Below, one piece after another: positions 48,581 to 57,034 of a stretch of 64,000 bases of DNA (the first letter of the stretch is position 1; every line of letters starts with the position of its first letter). Location of the stretch: NCBI RefSeq assembly GCF_039555755.1, contig NZ_CP154631.1:930001-994000 (forward strand). Reading direction: 5' to 3'. Under the pieces are notes generated by a model. The model ran no database searches. It was not told the DNA's origin and saw nothing but the letters and a program-made list of their open reading frames with translations. The position numbers were made by a program, and so were the translations under genes. The stretch comes from Pseudomonas sediminis. Its GTDB lineage: Bacteria > Pseudomonadota > Gammaproteobacteria > Pseudomonadales > Pseudomonadaceae.

Positions 48581-49297
48581 TCACAGGAGCATGACAATCG
48601 CCAGCGGCAACAGCACGGCGGTGATCACCCCCATCAGGCTCATCGCCAGCGCGGCGAAGGCGCCGCACTCGTCGCTCTCCTGCAGGGCGCGCGCCGTACC
48701 CACGGCATGCGCGGTGATGCCCAGCGCCATACCCTGCGCCGCCGGATGATGAACCCGGCACAGACGCAGAATGGACGGTCCGACGATGGCGCCGATGACC
48801 CCGGTGATCATCACGAACACCGCCGCCAGTGCCGCGATGCCGCCAATCTGATCGGCCACCAGCATGGCGATCGGCGAAGTTACCGATTTCGGCGCCATGC
48901 TCATCAGCATGATGCGCTCGGCGCCGAACAGCCTGGCCAGCCCCGCGCCGAGTACAGTGGCGAAGGTGCCGGCAATCAGCAACGTCAGGATGATCGGCCA
49001 GAACAGCTGGCGAATCCGCCGCAGGTTGAGGTACAGCGGCACGGCCAGAGCCACCGTGGCCGGGCCGAGCAGCAGAGTCAGCGCCGCGACGCTGTTGCGG
49101 TACTCGGCGAAACTCAGGCCGCACAGCAGCAGGATGCCGATCACCGTGAGCATCGACACCAGTACCGGTTGCAGGAATACCCAGCGGGTGCGCTCGTACG
49201 CGGCCATGGCCAGTTGGTAGGCGCCCAGGGTGATGCCGATGCCGAACAGCGGGTGATGGGTCAGCGCCTGCCAGGCGCCCTGCCAATCCGGACTCAT
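48581..49297 (-). CDS. lrgB: LrgB/CidB-family membrane protein
   Basis: A 238-aa polytopic protein with family motifs FGIGITLGAYQLAMAAYERT, LGPATVALAVPLYLN, MAPKSVTSPIAMLVADQIGG and GITAHAVGTARALQESDECG. LrgB/CidB partners act with LrgA/CidA in autolysis or pyruvate/glycolate transport in various bacteria. The start overlaps the lrgA-like stop (ATGA). Confidence 0.93.
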   Translation of the reverse strand: MSPDWQGAWQALTHHPLFGIGITLGAYQLAMAAYERTRWVFLQPVLVSMLTVIGILLLCGLSFAEYRNSVAALTLLLGPATVALAVPLYLNLRRIRQLFWPIILTLLIAGTFATVLGAGLARLFGAERIMLMSMAPKSVTSPIAMLVADQIGGIAALAAVFVMITGVIGAIVGPSILRLCRVHHPAAQGMALGITAHAVGTARALQESDECGAFAALAMSLMGVITAVLLPLAIVMLL

Positions 49298-49653
49298 ACG
49301 TCCTCCTGGCGCTGCTGACGCTCGATCAATTTCTGCATCAGCCAGCCAGCGAAGGCCAGCGACACCAGCAACGACAGTACCAGCGCGCCGACCACGGCCC
49401 AGAAATCGGCGGCGATATCGCTGGCATAAGCCATCACGCCCACGGCCGGCGGCACCAGAATCAGTGGCAGGTATTTGAGCAGGCTGCTAGACGCGACGCT
49501 GAGCGGCTCGCCCACCTCGCCACGCAGCATGAGAAAGACGAACAACAACAGCATGCCGATGATCGGACCAGGCAACATCGGCAGCAGCAGGACGTTGAGA
49601 ACGGTACCCAGTAACTGGCAGAGCACCAGCCAGGAAAGGCCGCGAAGCAGCAT
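49294..49653 (-). CDS. lrgA: LrgA/CidA-family holin-like protein
   Basis: A 119-aa protein with four membrane helices and the motif LPMLPGPIIGMLLLFVFLML, followed by LKYLPLILVPPAVGVMAYAS and a charged C-terminus (QKLIERQQRQEDV). It is translationally coupled to lrgB. No LysR-type cidR-like regulator is adjacent. A MITE-like element lies 48 bp upstream and may affect expression. Confidence 0.92.
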   Translation of the reverse strand: MLLRGLSWLVLCQLLGTVLNVLLLPMLPGPIIGMLLLFVFLMLRGEVGEPLSVASSSLLKYLPLILVPPAVGVMAYASDIAADFWAVVGALVLSLLVSLAFAGWLMQKLIERQQRQEDV

Positions 49654-49700
49654 GTTTGAAATCTCCGGAAAACGAGCGATGGCCGTGATCTCCGCTTACG

Positions 49701-49844
49701 AGTAGGCCGCTGAAAAACGTAGGCGAGGCAGCCAGTGCAAGACAAAAACAGGCGAGGAAGCGCAGTTTACGAGTTGTAAATGAGCATTCCGAGCCTGTTT
49801 TTAACGCAGCAATGGCAACGTAGGTAGTTTTTCAGCGACCTACT
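49701..49844. mobile_element. MITE-like repeat, copy A (144 bp)
   Basis: Terminal inverted repeats AGTAGGCCGCTGAAAAAC (49701-49718) and its complement (49827-49844), one mismatch. The interior shares with copy B the stretch GCGCAGTTTACGAGTTGTAA plus ATGAGCATT and a GCCTGTTTT arm. It has no coding capacity and lies between lrgA and the MaoC gene. The remaining gap 49845-50052 holds only a possible -35 (TTGACC, 49968-49973) with a poor -10. Confidence 0.75.
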
Positions 49845-50052
49845 GGAGGGGATTCCGGGCATCCATTGAGGCATGTCGGCCATTATAGGCGTGATGCCAT
49901 CTCGCTGGCCTCTGTATTGCTTCGTCGAGCGGACCTATGCAGCGTCATTCATCACGCCAAGGCAGGCTTGACCCGATGCCGCCCCCATGATGATCTAGGC
50001 CGCAACGGTTTCACGCAAACAAAAACAACACACGCGTCCTCAAGGAGGAACT

Positions 50053-50508
50053 ATGCCGTTCGTACCCGTAGCAGAGCTCAAGGACTATGTTGGCAAGGAA
50101 CTGGGCAAGTCCGAGTGGCTGACCATCGACCAGCAGCGCATCAACCAGTTCGCCGAGTGCACCGGCGACCACCAGTTCATCCACGTCGACCCGGAAAAGG
50201 CCAAGCTCACCCCCTTCGGCACCACCATCGCCCACGGTTTCCTGTCGCTGTCGCTGGTGCCGATGCTGATGGAAAAGATCATGATCATGCCGCAGGGCCT
50301 GAAGATGGCAGTGAACTACGGCCTCGACAGTGTGCGCTTCATCCAGCCGGTCAAGGTCAACTCCAAGGTGCGCCTGGTGGTCACCCTGACCGATGCCACC
50401 GAGAAGAACCCCGGCCAGTGGCTGCTCAAGGCGCGCGCCGTGCTGGAAATCGAAGGCCAGGAAAAACCGGCCTACATCGCCGAGCCGCTGACCCTCTGCT
50501 TCGTTTGA
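50053..50508 (+). CDS. MaoC-like enoyl-CoA hydratase
   Basis: A 151-aa single hotdog MaoC dehydratase-domain protein. The hydratase motif CTGDHQFIHVDPEKAKLTPF supplies the catalytic Asp/His pair, followed by GTTIAHGFLSLSLVPMLMEK and VNYGLDSVRFIQPVKVNSKV. It probably hydrates (R)-specific enoyl-CoA, as PhaJ-type enzymes linking beta-oxidation to PHA do, though the PHA role is inference. AAGGAGG precedes the ATG by 6 bases. A GC-rich hairpin follows the stop. Confidence 0.9.
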   Translation: MPFVPVAELKDYVGKELGKSEWLTIDQQRINQFAECTGDHQFIHVDPEKAKLTPFGTTIAHGFLSLSLVPMLMEKIMIMPQGLKMAVNYGLDSVRFIQPVKVNSKVRLVVTLTDATEKNPGQWLLKARAVLEIEGQEKPAYIAEPLTLCFV

Positions 50509-50520
50509 TCCCCGCCTGCT

Positions 50521-50550
50521 CCCGTTTCCGGCCCTCGCGGCCGGAACGGG
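50521..50550 (+). terminator. Hairpin after the MaoC gene
   Basis: CCGGCC (50528-50533) pairs with GGCCGG (50539-50544), extended by CCCGTT/AACGGG with a one-base bulge, 5-nt loop. AATCTTCTC follows, a weak U-tract. Probable terminator. Confidence 0.5.
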
Positions 50551-50644
50551 AATCTTCTCGCGTCAGCAAAGCGTGCGATGCGACAGCGCAAGCCTGCGGG
50601 CTTGCGGCATACTGCCGAGCAAAGCACCGACCTGGACGTCCGCC

Positions 50645-52369
50645 ATGAATTCCCTTGCCCTGCGCCTGCTTCCTGTTTGCTTGTCCCTGCTGATCGCCGG
50701 TTGCGACGAAGCCCGTCCGCTACTGCCGGCCAATGCCACCCTGCCCGACGGCGGCCAGTATCGTGGCGAGATCGTCGATGGCCTATTGCAAGGCCCCGGG
50801 CGTCTGGACTACCGCAATGGCAGCTGGTTCGTCGGCCAGTTCAAGGACGGCATGCTGGAAGGCAGCGGCGAGTGGCAAGGCCCCGGTGGCGAGCACTATC
50901 TGGGCGAATTTCATGAAGGCATGTTCCACGGCCAGGGCACCCTCACCTACAGCGACGGTAGCCGCTACGAAGGCGGTTTCGAACGCAACCGGTTCAGTGG
51001 CGTGGGCCTGCTCGAACAGGGCGGCCAACGCTATCAGGGGAAATTTCTCAACGACCGCTTCCACGGTCTGGGCAAACTGGAAATGGCCGACGGCAGCAGC
51101 TTCCAGGGCCAGTTCGTCAAGGGACAGCCAGAGGGCCAGGGCGTACGCATCGACGCCTACGGCAATCAGTACAGCGGCGTGTTCGCCCAGGGTCTGCTCA
51201 GCGGCCAGGGCAGCTACCACAACGCCGATGGCGACAACTACAGCGGCGGTTTCAAGAACGACGAGTTTCATGGCAAAGGTCGCTACCAGAGCGCTGGCGG
51301 CGAGACCTGGGCCGGCGAATTCGTAGAAGGCGTGATGCAGGGCCCCGGCGAATACACCGATGGCGAAGGCACCCGCTACCTCGGCGAATTCGCCGACTGG
51401 CAGTACGAGGGCGAAGGCCTGCTCACCTTGCCAGACGGCAGCGCCTACAGAGGCCATTTCTCCGGCGGAGAATACAGTGGCGAGGGCACCCTGACCCTGG
51501 CCGACGGCAGCCGTCAGTCCGGCACCTGGCAAAGCGGGCGCCTGGTACGTGACGAACAGGGCCAGCCACTGCCCGACAGCCTGGAGCTGGGCCTGCTGCA
51601 ACAGGGACAACTGCTCGAAGAGGCCATCGCCGCGATTCCCACCTCGACACCGTCGCGCGAACTCTACGCGCTGACCCTGGCGGGCGACGGCAAGCAGAGC
51701 GTGTTCATGCGTGAAGCCGATTACGTCAGCAGGTTGATGCGTGATCGCTTTGGTGCATACGGCAGCGTCAGCCTGATCAATCACCGCGACCATCTTGCCG
51801 ACCGCCCATTGGCCACGCGCGAGAACCTCACCCGCGTGGTTCAGGCTCTTGCCGAACGCAGTGGCGAGGAAGACCTGATCTTCATCTACCTGACCAGCCA
51901 CGGCTCGCGCCACCATGAACTCAATCTCGACCAGCCGCGCCTGCAACTGGCCGACCTGCCTGCCAGCGAGCTGGCGGCGCTGCTGGCTCCACTCAAGCAA
52001 CGCGACAAGGTGGTGGTGATTTCGGCTTGCTACTCCGGCGGTTTCATCCCACCCCTGAAAGACGAAAAGACCCTGGTGATGACCGCCGCACGCGCCGACC
52101 GGGTTTCCTTCGGCTGCAGCGAGGAGAACGACTTCACCTATTTCGGCCGCGCCCTGTTCGCCGAGGCCCTCGGCGAAACCGACAACTTGGAACGAGCCTT
52201 CGAACTGGCCAAGGAACGTGTCGCCGAGCGTGAGCAGAGCGACGGCTTCGAACCTTCCGAACCGCAAATCTGGGCGCCCCGCGGCGTACTCCAGCACTGG
52301 CGCGAACTACGCCAAAGCCAGGCCGAGCGCGCGCTCGGTGCCGTGGCCAGCGGTCCGGCAAAGGACTAA
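50645..52369 (+). CDS. MORN-repeat lipoprotein with C13/caspase-like peptidase domain
   Basis: A 574-aa lipoprotein (signal NSLALRLLPVCLSLLIAGC, acylated Cys20). Residues ~39-312 are twelve MORN-type repeats of about 23 aa (for example HYLGEFHEGMFHGQGTLTYS, RYLGEFADWQYEGEGLLTLP). Residues ~340-545 form a caspase-haemoglobinase fold of the C13 (legumain) kind. The catalytic dyad is visible as His419 in YLTSHGSRHHE and Cys462 in ISACYSGGF. Such peptidases cut after Asn/Asp; Pseudomonas homologues are uncharacterised to my knowledge. The ATG at 50645 begins the signal peptide. The TAA stop is provided by the end of MITE copy B. Confidence 0.88.
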   Translation: MNSLALRLLPVCLSLLIAGCDEARPLLPANATLPDGGQYRGEIVDGLLQGPGRLDYRNGSWFVGQFKDGMLEGSGEWQGPGGEHYLGEFHEGMFHGQGTLTYSDGSRYEGGFERNRFSGVGLLEQGGQRYQGKFLNDRFHGLGKLEMADGSSFQGQFVKGQPEGQGVRIDAYGNQYSGVFAQGLLSGQGSYHNADGDNYSGGFKNDEFHGKGRYQSAGGETWAGEFVEGVMQGPGEYTDGEGTRYLGEFADWQYEGEGLLTLPDGSAYRGHFSGGEYSGEGTLTLADGSRQSGTWQSGRLVRDEQGQPLPDSLELGLLQQGQLLEEAIAAIPTSTPSRELYALTLAGDGKQSVFMREADYVSRLMRDRFGAYGSVSLINHRDHLADRPLATRENLTRVVQALAERSGEEDLIFIYLTSHGSRHHELNLDQPRLQLADLPASELAALLAPLKQRDKVVVISACYSGGFIPPLKDEKTLVMTAARADRVSFGCSEENDFTYFGRALFAEALGETDNLERAFELAKERVAEREQSDGFEPSEPQIWAPRGVLQHWRELRQSQAERALGAVASGPAKD

Positions 52370-52528
52370 CAGGCCGTTGAAAAACGTAGGCGAGGCAGGC
52401 AAGACGAGGCAAAAACAGCCGAAAAAGCGCAGTTTACGAGTTGTAAATGAGCATTTTGATCGGACTCGCGCACGAGGCTGTTTTAAACGAAGCATTGCCA
52501 ACGCAGGTAGTTTTTCAACAGCCTGTTA
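52367..52528. mobile_element. MITE-like repeat, copy B (162 bp)
   Basis: Terminal repeats TAACAGGCCGTTGAAAAAC (52367-52385) and its complement (52510-52528), one mismatch. The interior core (AAAAAGCGCAGTTTACGAG, then TTGTAAATGAGCATT) is shared with copy A. The left terminus contains the stop codon of the caspase-like gene. There is no transposase nearby, so mobilisation would need one elsewhere. Confidence 0.78.
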
Positions 52529-52559
52529 AGCTGAACTGTGACGGACAAGAGATAACCGC

Positions 52560-53201
52560 ATGTACCTGACCCCACAGCACATTCTTATCGCCGGTGCCAC
52601 CGGACTCACCGGTGAGCACCTGCTCGATCGTCTGCTCAGCGAGCCGACGGTCGCCCGCGTGCTGGCACCGACACGTCGACCATTGGCCGCCCATCCGAAT
52701 CTGGAAAACCCGGTGGGTGACCTGCAGGCGCTACTGCCGCAACTGTCCGGCCAGGTCGATACCGCCTTCTGCTGCCTGGGCAGTACCATCAAACAGGCCG
52801 GCTCGCAGGAGGCCTTTCGCGCTGTCGACCACGATCTCGTACTGGCTTTCGCCCGCCGCGCCCGCGAGCTCGGCGCACGGCACCTGGTGGTGATCAGCGC
52901 GCTGGGCGCCAACGCCGGATCAACAGTGTTCTACAACCGCATCAAGGGCGAAACCGAGCAAGCACTGAAAGCCATGGACTGGCCGCAACTGACCATCGCC
53001 CGCCCATCGCTCCTGCTCGGAGCACGCCATGAATTTCGTCTCGGCGAGCGCCTCGCGGCTCCCCTGCTGCGCTGGCTGCCGGGCAAGTACCGTGGCATCG
53101 ACGCCTGTGCCCTGGCTCGCGCCCTCTGGCGCCTGGCTCTGGAAGAGGAAGACGGCGTGCGCGTGATAGAGTCCTCCGACCTGCGCCGCCTGGGGCGCTG
53201 A
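52560..53201 (+). CDS. NAD(P)-binding Rossmann-fold oxidoreductase (atypical SDR)
   Basis: A 213-aa protein with dinucleotide-binding [16 protein letters not shown] at the N-terminus, [40 protein letters not shown] (Tyr-x3-Lys-like YNRIKGE) and [10 protein letters not shown]. It resembles the NAD(P)H-binding / HTATIP2-like subgroup. The substrate is unknown. It is the first of three small co-directional genes. Confidence 0.86.
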   Translation: MYLTPQHILIAGATGLTGEHLLDRLLSEPTVARVLAPTRRPLAAHPNLENPVGDLQALLPQLSGQVDTAFCCLGSTIKQAGSQEAFRAVDHDLVLAFARRARELGARHLVVISALGANAGSTVFYNRIKGETEQALKAMDWPQLTIARPSLLLGARHEFRLGERLAAPLLRWLPGKYRGIDACALARALWRLALEEEDGVRVIESSDLRRLGR

Positions 53202-53217
53202 CGTGGTGGATAAAGCG

Positions 53218-53562
53218 ATGAAACCGACAAGCCTGATCGAGGCCCTGCAAGACGCCGACATGCTGGAGATCGACGGTCTGTATGCCTGGCAGTTCGACCT
53301 CGACACCGAACTGCTGGCACAGATCAGCGCCGGCTCGGCGGGCAGCGACAGCGCCGCCAAACCGCTGCTGCAGGTGCACTGCATCGATGGTCGCGAGCGC
53401 CGCCTGTGGAAGTTCTCTCTGGCTTCGGTACAGGCTGCGCGCTATAGCGAAGCGGACGACAGTTGGTTGATCGAAGGCAGCGAAGTCAGTCATACCCTCA
53501 AATGCTTTGCCGCCTATCGCGGCGACAACGATGAGGACGATGAGGGGCAGGACGAAGCCTGA
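53218..53562 (+). CDS. Conserved small hypothetical protein
   Basis: A 114-aa acidic protein (MKPTSLIEALQDADMLEIDG, then LYAWQFDLDTELLAQISAGS) with HCIDGRERRLWKFSLASVQA in the middle and a very acidic tail (GDNDEDDEGQDEA). A GTG at 53203 in the same frame is an alternative start. It lies between the oxidoreductase and methyltransferase genes with 3-16 bp gaps, so it is in one operon. I do not recognise a function. Confidence 0.7.
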   Translation: MKPTSLIEALQDADMLEIDGLYAWQFDLDTELLAQISAGSAGSDSAAKPLLQVHCIDGRERRLWKFSLASVQAARYSEADDSWLIEGSEVSHTLKCFAAYRGDNDEDDEGQDEA

Positions 53563-53565
53563 ACC

Positions 53566-54177
53566 ATGGGCCTCTATGACCGCCATATCCTGCCGCACCT
53601 GATCGATTTCGCCTGCGGCATGGGCGCGGTGATGAAGGCGCGCTCGCAACTCGTGCCACAGGCGCGCGGTCGCGTGCTGGAAATCGGCATCGGCAGCGGA
53701 CTCAACCTGAGTTTCTACGACCCACAGCGGGTCGAGGCGGTGGTTGGCGTCGATCCGTCCGCGGAAATGCAGGCTCTGGCCCGCGAACGCGCCGCACGCT
53801 GCCAGGTGCCGGTGGAAATGATCGCCCTGGAGCTGGGGCAGATTCAGGCGGCGGATGCCAGCTTCGATGACATCGTCTGCACCTTCACCCTGTGCACCAT
53901 CCCCGATGCCATCGCCGCCCTGCGCGAAATGCGCCGCGTACTCAAGCCTGGCGGGCGTCTGCTGTTCTGCGAACACGGTCTGGCGCCGGATCTGCCGGTG
54001 GTGCGCTGGCAAAAGCGCCTGACGCCGCTGTGGAAACCGCTGGCCGGCGGCTGCCATCTGGATCGCGACATACCCGCGCTGATAGGAGCCGGCGGCTTTC
54101 ATATCCGCGAACTGAGCACCGGCTATCTCAAGGGGCCAAGGCCCATGACCCACGTCTATCGCGGCTGGGCCGACTGA
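53566..54177 (+). CDS. Class I SAM-dependent methyltransferase
   Basis: A 203-aa protein with the SAM-binding motif VLEIGIGSGLNLSFYDPQRV, acidic loop VVGVDPSAEMQALA and motif IV region FDDIVCTFTLCTIPD, then LREMRRVLKPGGRLLFCEHG. It resembles UbiE/METTL7-like enzymes. The N-terminal hydrophobic LPHLIDFACGMGAVMK may associate with membranes. The substrate is unknown. It ends 4 bp from the convergent response regulator. Confidence 0.88.
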   Translation: MGLYDRHILPHLIDFACGMGAVMKARSQLVPQARGRVLEIGIGSGLNLSFYDPQRVEAVVGVDPSAEMQALARERAARCQVPVEMIALELGQIQAADASFDDIVCTFTLCTIPDAIAALREMRRVLKPGGRLLFCEHGLAPDLPVVRWQKRLTPLWKPLAGGCHLDRDIPALIGAGGFHIRELSTGYLKGPRPMTHVYRGWAD

Positions 54178-54181
54178 GCGA

Positions 54182-54823
54182 CTAACTGCTTACCGCGCCG
54201 GAACGCAACGCCAGCGGATCGACCAACCCGGCGGCGATAACCATACCTACCAGCTCCGGCAGCGTCTCAGCCTGCATGCGTTTCATCACCCGTGAGCGAT
54301 AGAGGTCGACGGTCTTCACGCTGATATCGAGCTGCTCGGCCACTTCGCGGTTGGTGTAGCCGCGCACCAGCGGCAGCAGCACATCGCGCTCACGCGGGGT
54401 GAGCTGATCGAGCCGCGCCTGCACCTCGGCCAGGCGCGCATCGCGCCGCGGACGGGCCGGACGACGATCCAACGCCTGCTGCACGCTATCGAGCAGTAAC
54501 TGCTCGTTGTAGGGCTTCTCGATGAAGTCCACCGCGCCGGCCTTGAACGCGCGCACGACGATGGGCACGTCGGCATGGCCGCTGACGAAGATCACTGGCA
54601 GGTCGATGCCACGCACGCGCATCTCCTCCTGCACATTCAGCCCCCCCATGCCGGGCATGCGCACATCGAGCAGCACGCAGGCATTGGCAGTCGGGTCGCA
54701 AGCCTCGAGAAAGGCCCGACCACTGGTGAACGGCACGCCCTTGAGGCCTACCGACTCCAGCAGCCAGAGCGTCGAATCGAGCATGCCCTGGTCGTCATCG
54801 ACCACGTAAACCAGTTGTTGCAT
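54182..54823 (-). CDS. FixJ/LuxR-family response regulator
   Basis: A 213-aa two-domain regulator. The receiver (residues 1-120) has phosphoacceptor D53 in VLLDVRMPGMGG, the acidic pair VVDDD and Lys in DFIEKPYN. The LuxR-type HTH (~137-200) reads LTPRERDVLLPLVRGYTNRE, then VAEQLDISVKTVDLYRSRV. It is encoded downstream of the PAS kinase on the same strand (147 bp gap) and is its likely partner. The divergent acyl-CoA operon is the probable target (inference). Confidence 0.92.
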   Translation of the reverse strand: MQQLVYVVDDDQGMLDSTLWLLESVGLKGVPFTSGRAFLEACDPTANACVLLDVRMPGMGGLNVQEEMRVRGIDLPVIFVSGHADVPIVVRAFKAGAVDFIEKPYNEQLLLDSVQQALDRRPARPRRDARLAEVQARLDQLTPRERDVLLPLVRGYTNREVAEQLDISVKTVDLYRSRVMKRMQAETLPELVGMVIAAGLVDPLALRSGAVSS

Positions 54824-54880
54824 CCCTGTGCTGCTCCTTTTGTTGTTATGCGTGACCTAGTTTGGGTAGCGCCGGCCGCC

Positions 54881-54964
54881 GTAGGGCGGACCCAGGAGCG
54901 CCAGCGAACAGTCCCGCGCTACGCCACCGTCCAAACGGCGTACTGCTACGCGAGTACGCCCTAC
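54881..54964. repeat. Inverted-repeat element between kinase and regulator genes
   Basis: GTAGGGCG (54881-54888) and CGCCCTAC (54957-54964) bound an 84-bp GC-rich stretch with no reading frame of note. The same termini occur in the palindrome at 61964-62016, so this seems to be one dispersed repeat family. Confidence 0.5.
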
Positions 54965-54970
54965 CTCGGG

Positions 54971-56893
54971 TTACCTCTCGCTTTCCTCAACCTTGCCCAG
55001 TGGCAAACGGCACTCCAGGCACAATCCACCGCCCTCAGCCGGGAAAGCCTCCAACGCACCACCAAAACCTTCGATGATGCTGCGGCTCATGGACAGGCCT
55101 AGCCCCAGTCCATCGGCCTTGCTGGTGTAAAAGGGGGTGAACAGCTTGCCCATCTGCTCGTCGCTGACACCCGGCCCCTGATCGATCACCCGGATCGCCA
55201 GGTTGCCGTCCGCTTCGCTTGCCTCCAGACGGACCTGCGAAGGTGCACCAGGGTGACGTTCGCGGTTGGCATCAATGGCATTGCGCAGCAGGTTGAGCAG
55301 CACCTGTTCGAGCAGCACGCGGTCGGCGAATACCGGCGGCAGATTGTCCGGCAACAGGTCGCTGACCGCTACCTGCGCCGTACCGGCCTCCCAGTTGCAC
55401 AGGCGCACCGCTTCGCGCGCCACCTCGGCCAGGTTCAGCGCCTGCATGCGCCGCTGGCCCTTGCGCAGGAAGGCGCGCAGGCGCTTGATCACTGCCGAGG
55501 CGTGGTTGGCGTGCTCGGTGATGCGCGCCAGGCCCTGGCCCACCTTGTCGACACCGGCCTGATCACCGCCGATGCCCTGCAGGTAGCGCTGGCTGGCGCT
55601 GGCGTAGTTGACCACCGCCGCCAGCGGCTGGTTGATCTCGTGGGCGATACCCGAGGCCAGTTCGCCCAGGGTGATCAGCCGCGTGGTGTGCGCCAGCTCG
55701 TCCTCCAGGCGGCGCTTGTTCTCCTCGGCCTGGATACGCGCGGTGATGTCGCGCGACACGCTGACCACCTCCACCACCGCACCGGTGTAGGTCTCGCGAA
55801 TGGCGCGGCTGGCGGTTTCGAACCACAAGTAATGGCCGTCGCGATGACGAATGCGATAGCTCATGGTGTGGTAGCCATCTTGCTCCAATGCCTCGCGCGC
55901 CTGCTTGGCTTGCTGAGCCTGATCCTGCGGATGCAGCAGACTATCGACCGCCATGCCGCGCAGCTCTTCCGGCCAGTAACCGAGCAACGTCCAGCTGGCA
56001 GGCGTGGCATCGAGAAACACGCCGTCCGGCGTATGTCGGGAGATCAGGTCGGTGGTGTTCTCGGTGATCAGCCGATACAGCCGTCGCGCGCGCGCCGCTT
56101 CGCGCTGCTCGCGAATCTCCTGGGTCGCTTCGCGGCAGCGCGCCAGCACACGGCGCTCTGCCACATCGGGAATGAAACTCCAGATCAGGATGCGCTCGCC
56201 ATCCTGCGCCTCCACCGACTCCACGGCGCGCGACTGCTCCAGGCAGGCGCGCACCAGCGGCAAATGGTTCACCGGCAGCAGCTCGCTCACCTGCGTCAGC
56301 GCGCGTTCACCAAGCAGCCCCTGCAACGCCGCGTTGCTCTCCAGCAGACGCGCCTCGGCATCGAGCAGCAGCGCCGGCTGCGGGTCGGCCGACAGCAACG
56401 GCGCACTGCGCGCCAACCCCGAGGCCAGTTCGACCATCTGCACCAGCAGCTCGCGCAACCAAGGCAGCCATTCCAAACCAGCCGCGTCATCGACCTGCAA
56501 CAACAGCACGCCCGGTCGCCCAGGCTGCAGCTGCAGGGCCAGCGCCTGACCATGATGCAGTGCGGCGCGACGCAAACGCCCGGCCAGCCAGCACGGCAGC
56601 CGGCGCAGGGCGTCGAAGGTCAGGCTGGCCTGCTCGCCAAGCGCGGTGAACAGTGTCTCGTCACTGGCTTCCAGCGGATCGCCCATGCCGGGTGGCAGGC
56701 GCGGGCCGTCATCGACCTGGGCATAGGTGCGACTGGCCGGCTGCCAGGTGAGGTACCAGGCCTGGCGCACCTGCGGGCACCCCAGCAAGGCCTGGCGCAA
56801 CGCCTCGGCACGCACCCCCAGCGGCGGTGCCTCACGCTGGATGCGCAGCCAGGACTGCAGGGGAACAGCGGAAAGATGAGCATCGATCTTCAT
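54971..56893 (-). CDS. PAS-domain sensor histidine kinase (FixL/DctB-like)
   Basis: A 640-aa kinase without membrane helices. The N-terminal 165 residues are of unknown type. A degenerate PAS lies at ~170-250 (PQPALLLDAEARLLESNAAL), a clear PAS/PAC at ~270-390 (DLISRHTPDGVFLDATPASW). HisKA has H418 in GIAHEINQPLAAVVNYASAS, and HATPase_c (515-635) shows LLNLLRNAIDANRE, DQGPGVSD and LGLGLSMSRSII. This class pairs with FixJ-type regulators such as the one downstream. Its start faces the acyl-CoA ligase gene across 141 bp. Confidence 0.93.
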   Translation of the reverse strand: MKIDAHLSAVPLQSWLRIQREAPPLGVRAEALRQALLGCPQVRQAWYLTWQPASRTYAQVDDGPRLPPGMGDPLEASDETLFTALGEQASLTFDALRRLPCWLAGRLRRAALHHGQALALQLQPGRPGVLLLQVDDAAGLEWLPWLRELLVQMVELASGLARSAPLLSADPQPALLLDAEARLLESNAALQGLLGERALTQVSELLPVNHLPLVRACLEQSRAVESVEAQDGERILIWSFIPDVAERRVLARCREATQEIREQREAARARRLYRLITENTTDLISRHTPDGVFLDATPASWTLLGYWPEELRGMAVDSLLHPQDQAQQAKQAREALEQDGYHTMSYRIRHRDGHYLWFETASRAIRETYTGAVVEVVSVSRDITARIQAEENKRRLEDELAHTTRLITLGELASGIAHEINQPLAAVVNYASASQRYLQGIGGDQAGVDKVGQGLARITEHANHASAVIKRLRAFLRKGQRRMQALNLAEVAREAVRLCNWEAGTAQVAVSDLLPDNLPPVFADRVLLEQVLLNLLRNAIDANRERHPGAPSQVRLEASEADGNLAIRVIDQGPGVSDEQMGKLFTPFYTSKADGLGLGLSMSRSIIEGFGGALEAFPAEGGGLCLECRLPLGKVEESER

Positions 56894-56971
56894 ATAGTAG
56901 TTATTCTATAAAACCTTGGTACAACTTCCATACAAAATAGAAATGACCTATAAATCAAAACCAGCAAGCTT

Positions 56972-56994
56972 CGGTAATGCCTGCATCATTACCG
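56972..56994. promoter_or_regulatory. Inverted repeat CGGTAATG-N7-CATTACCG, candidate regulator site
   Basis: Perfect 8-bp arms (56972-56979, 56987-56994) stand in the AT-rich 141-bp gap between the kinase gene and the acyl-CoA ligase gene, 41 bp before the ligase ATG. Size and symmetry suit a dimeric LuxR/FixJ-type regulator. Binding is inference. Confidence 0.45.
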
Positions 56995-57034
56995 GAATAA
57001 CCAGAGCTAACAATCAGCCAAAGGTGTATCCGCC

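Noticed and set aside
53203..53217. GTG start for the small protein following the oxidoreductase
   Set aside because: Possible, but it lies one base after the previous stop and adds only five residues; the ATG at 53218 was preferred.
55253..56911. 552-codon plus-strand open frame antisense to the PAS kinase
   Set aside because: Gln/Arg/His-rich shadow of a real kinase with intact HisKA and HATPase motifs.
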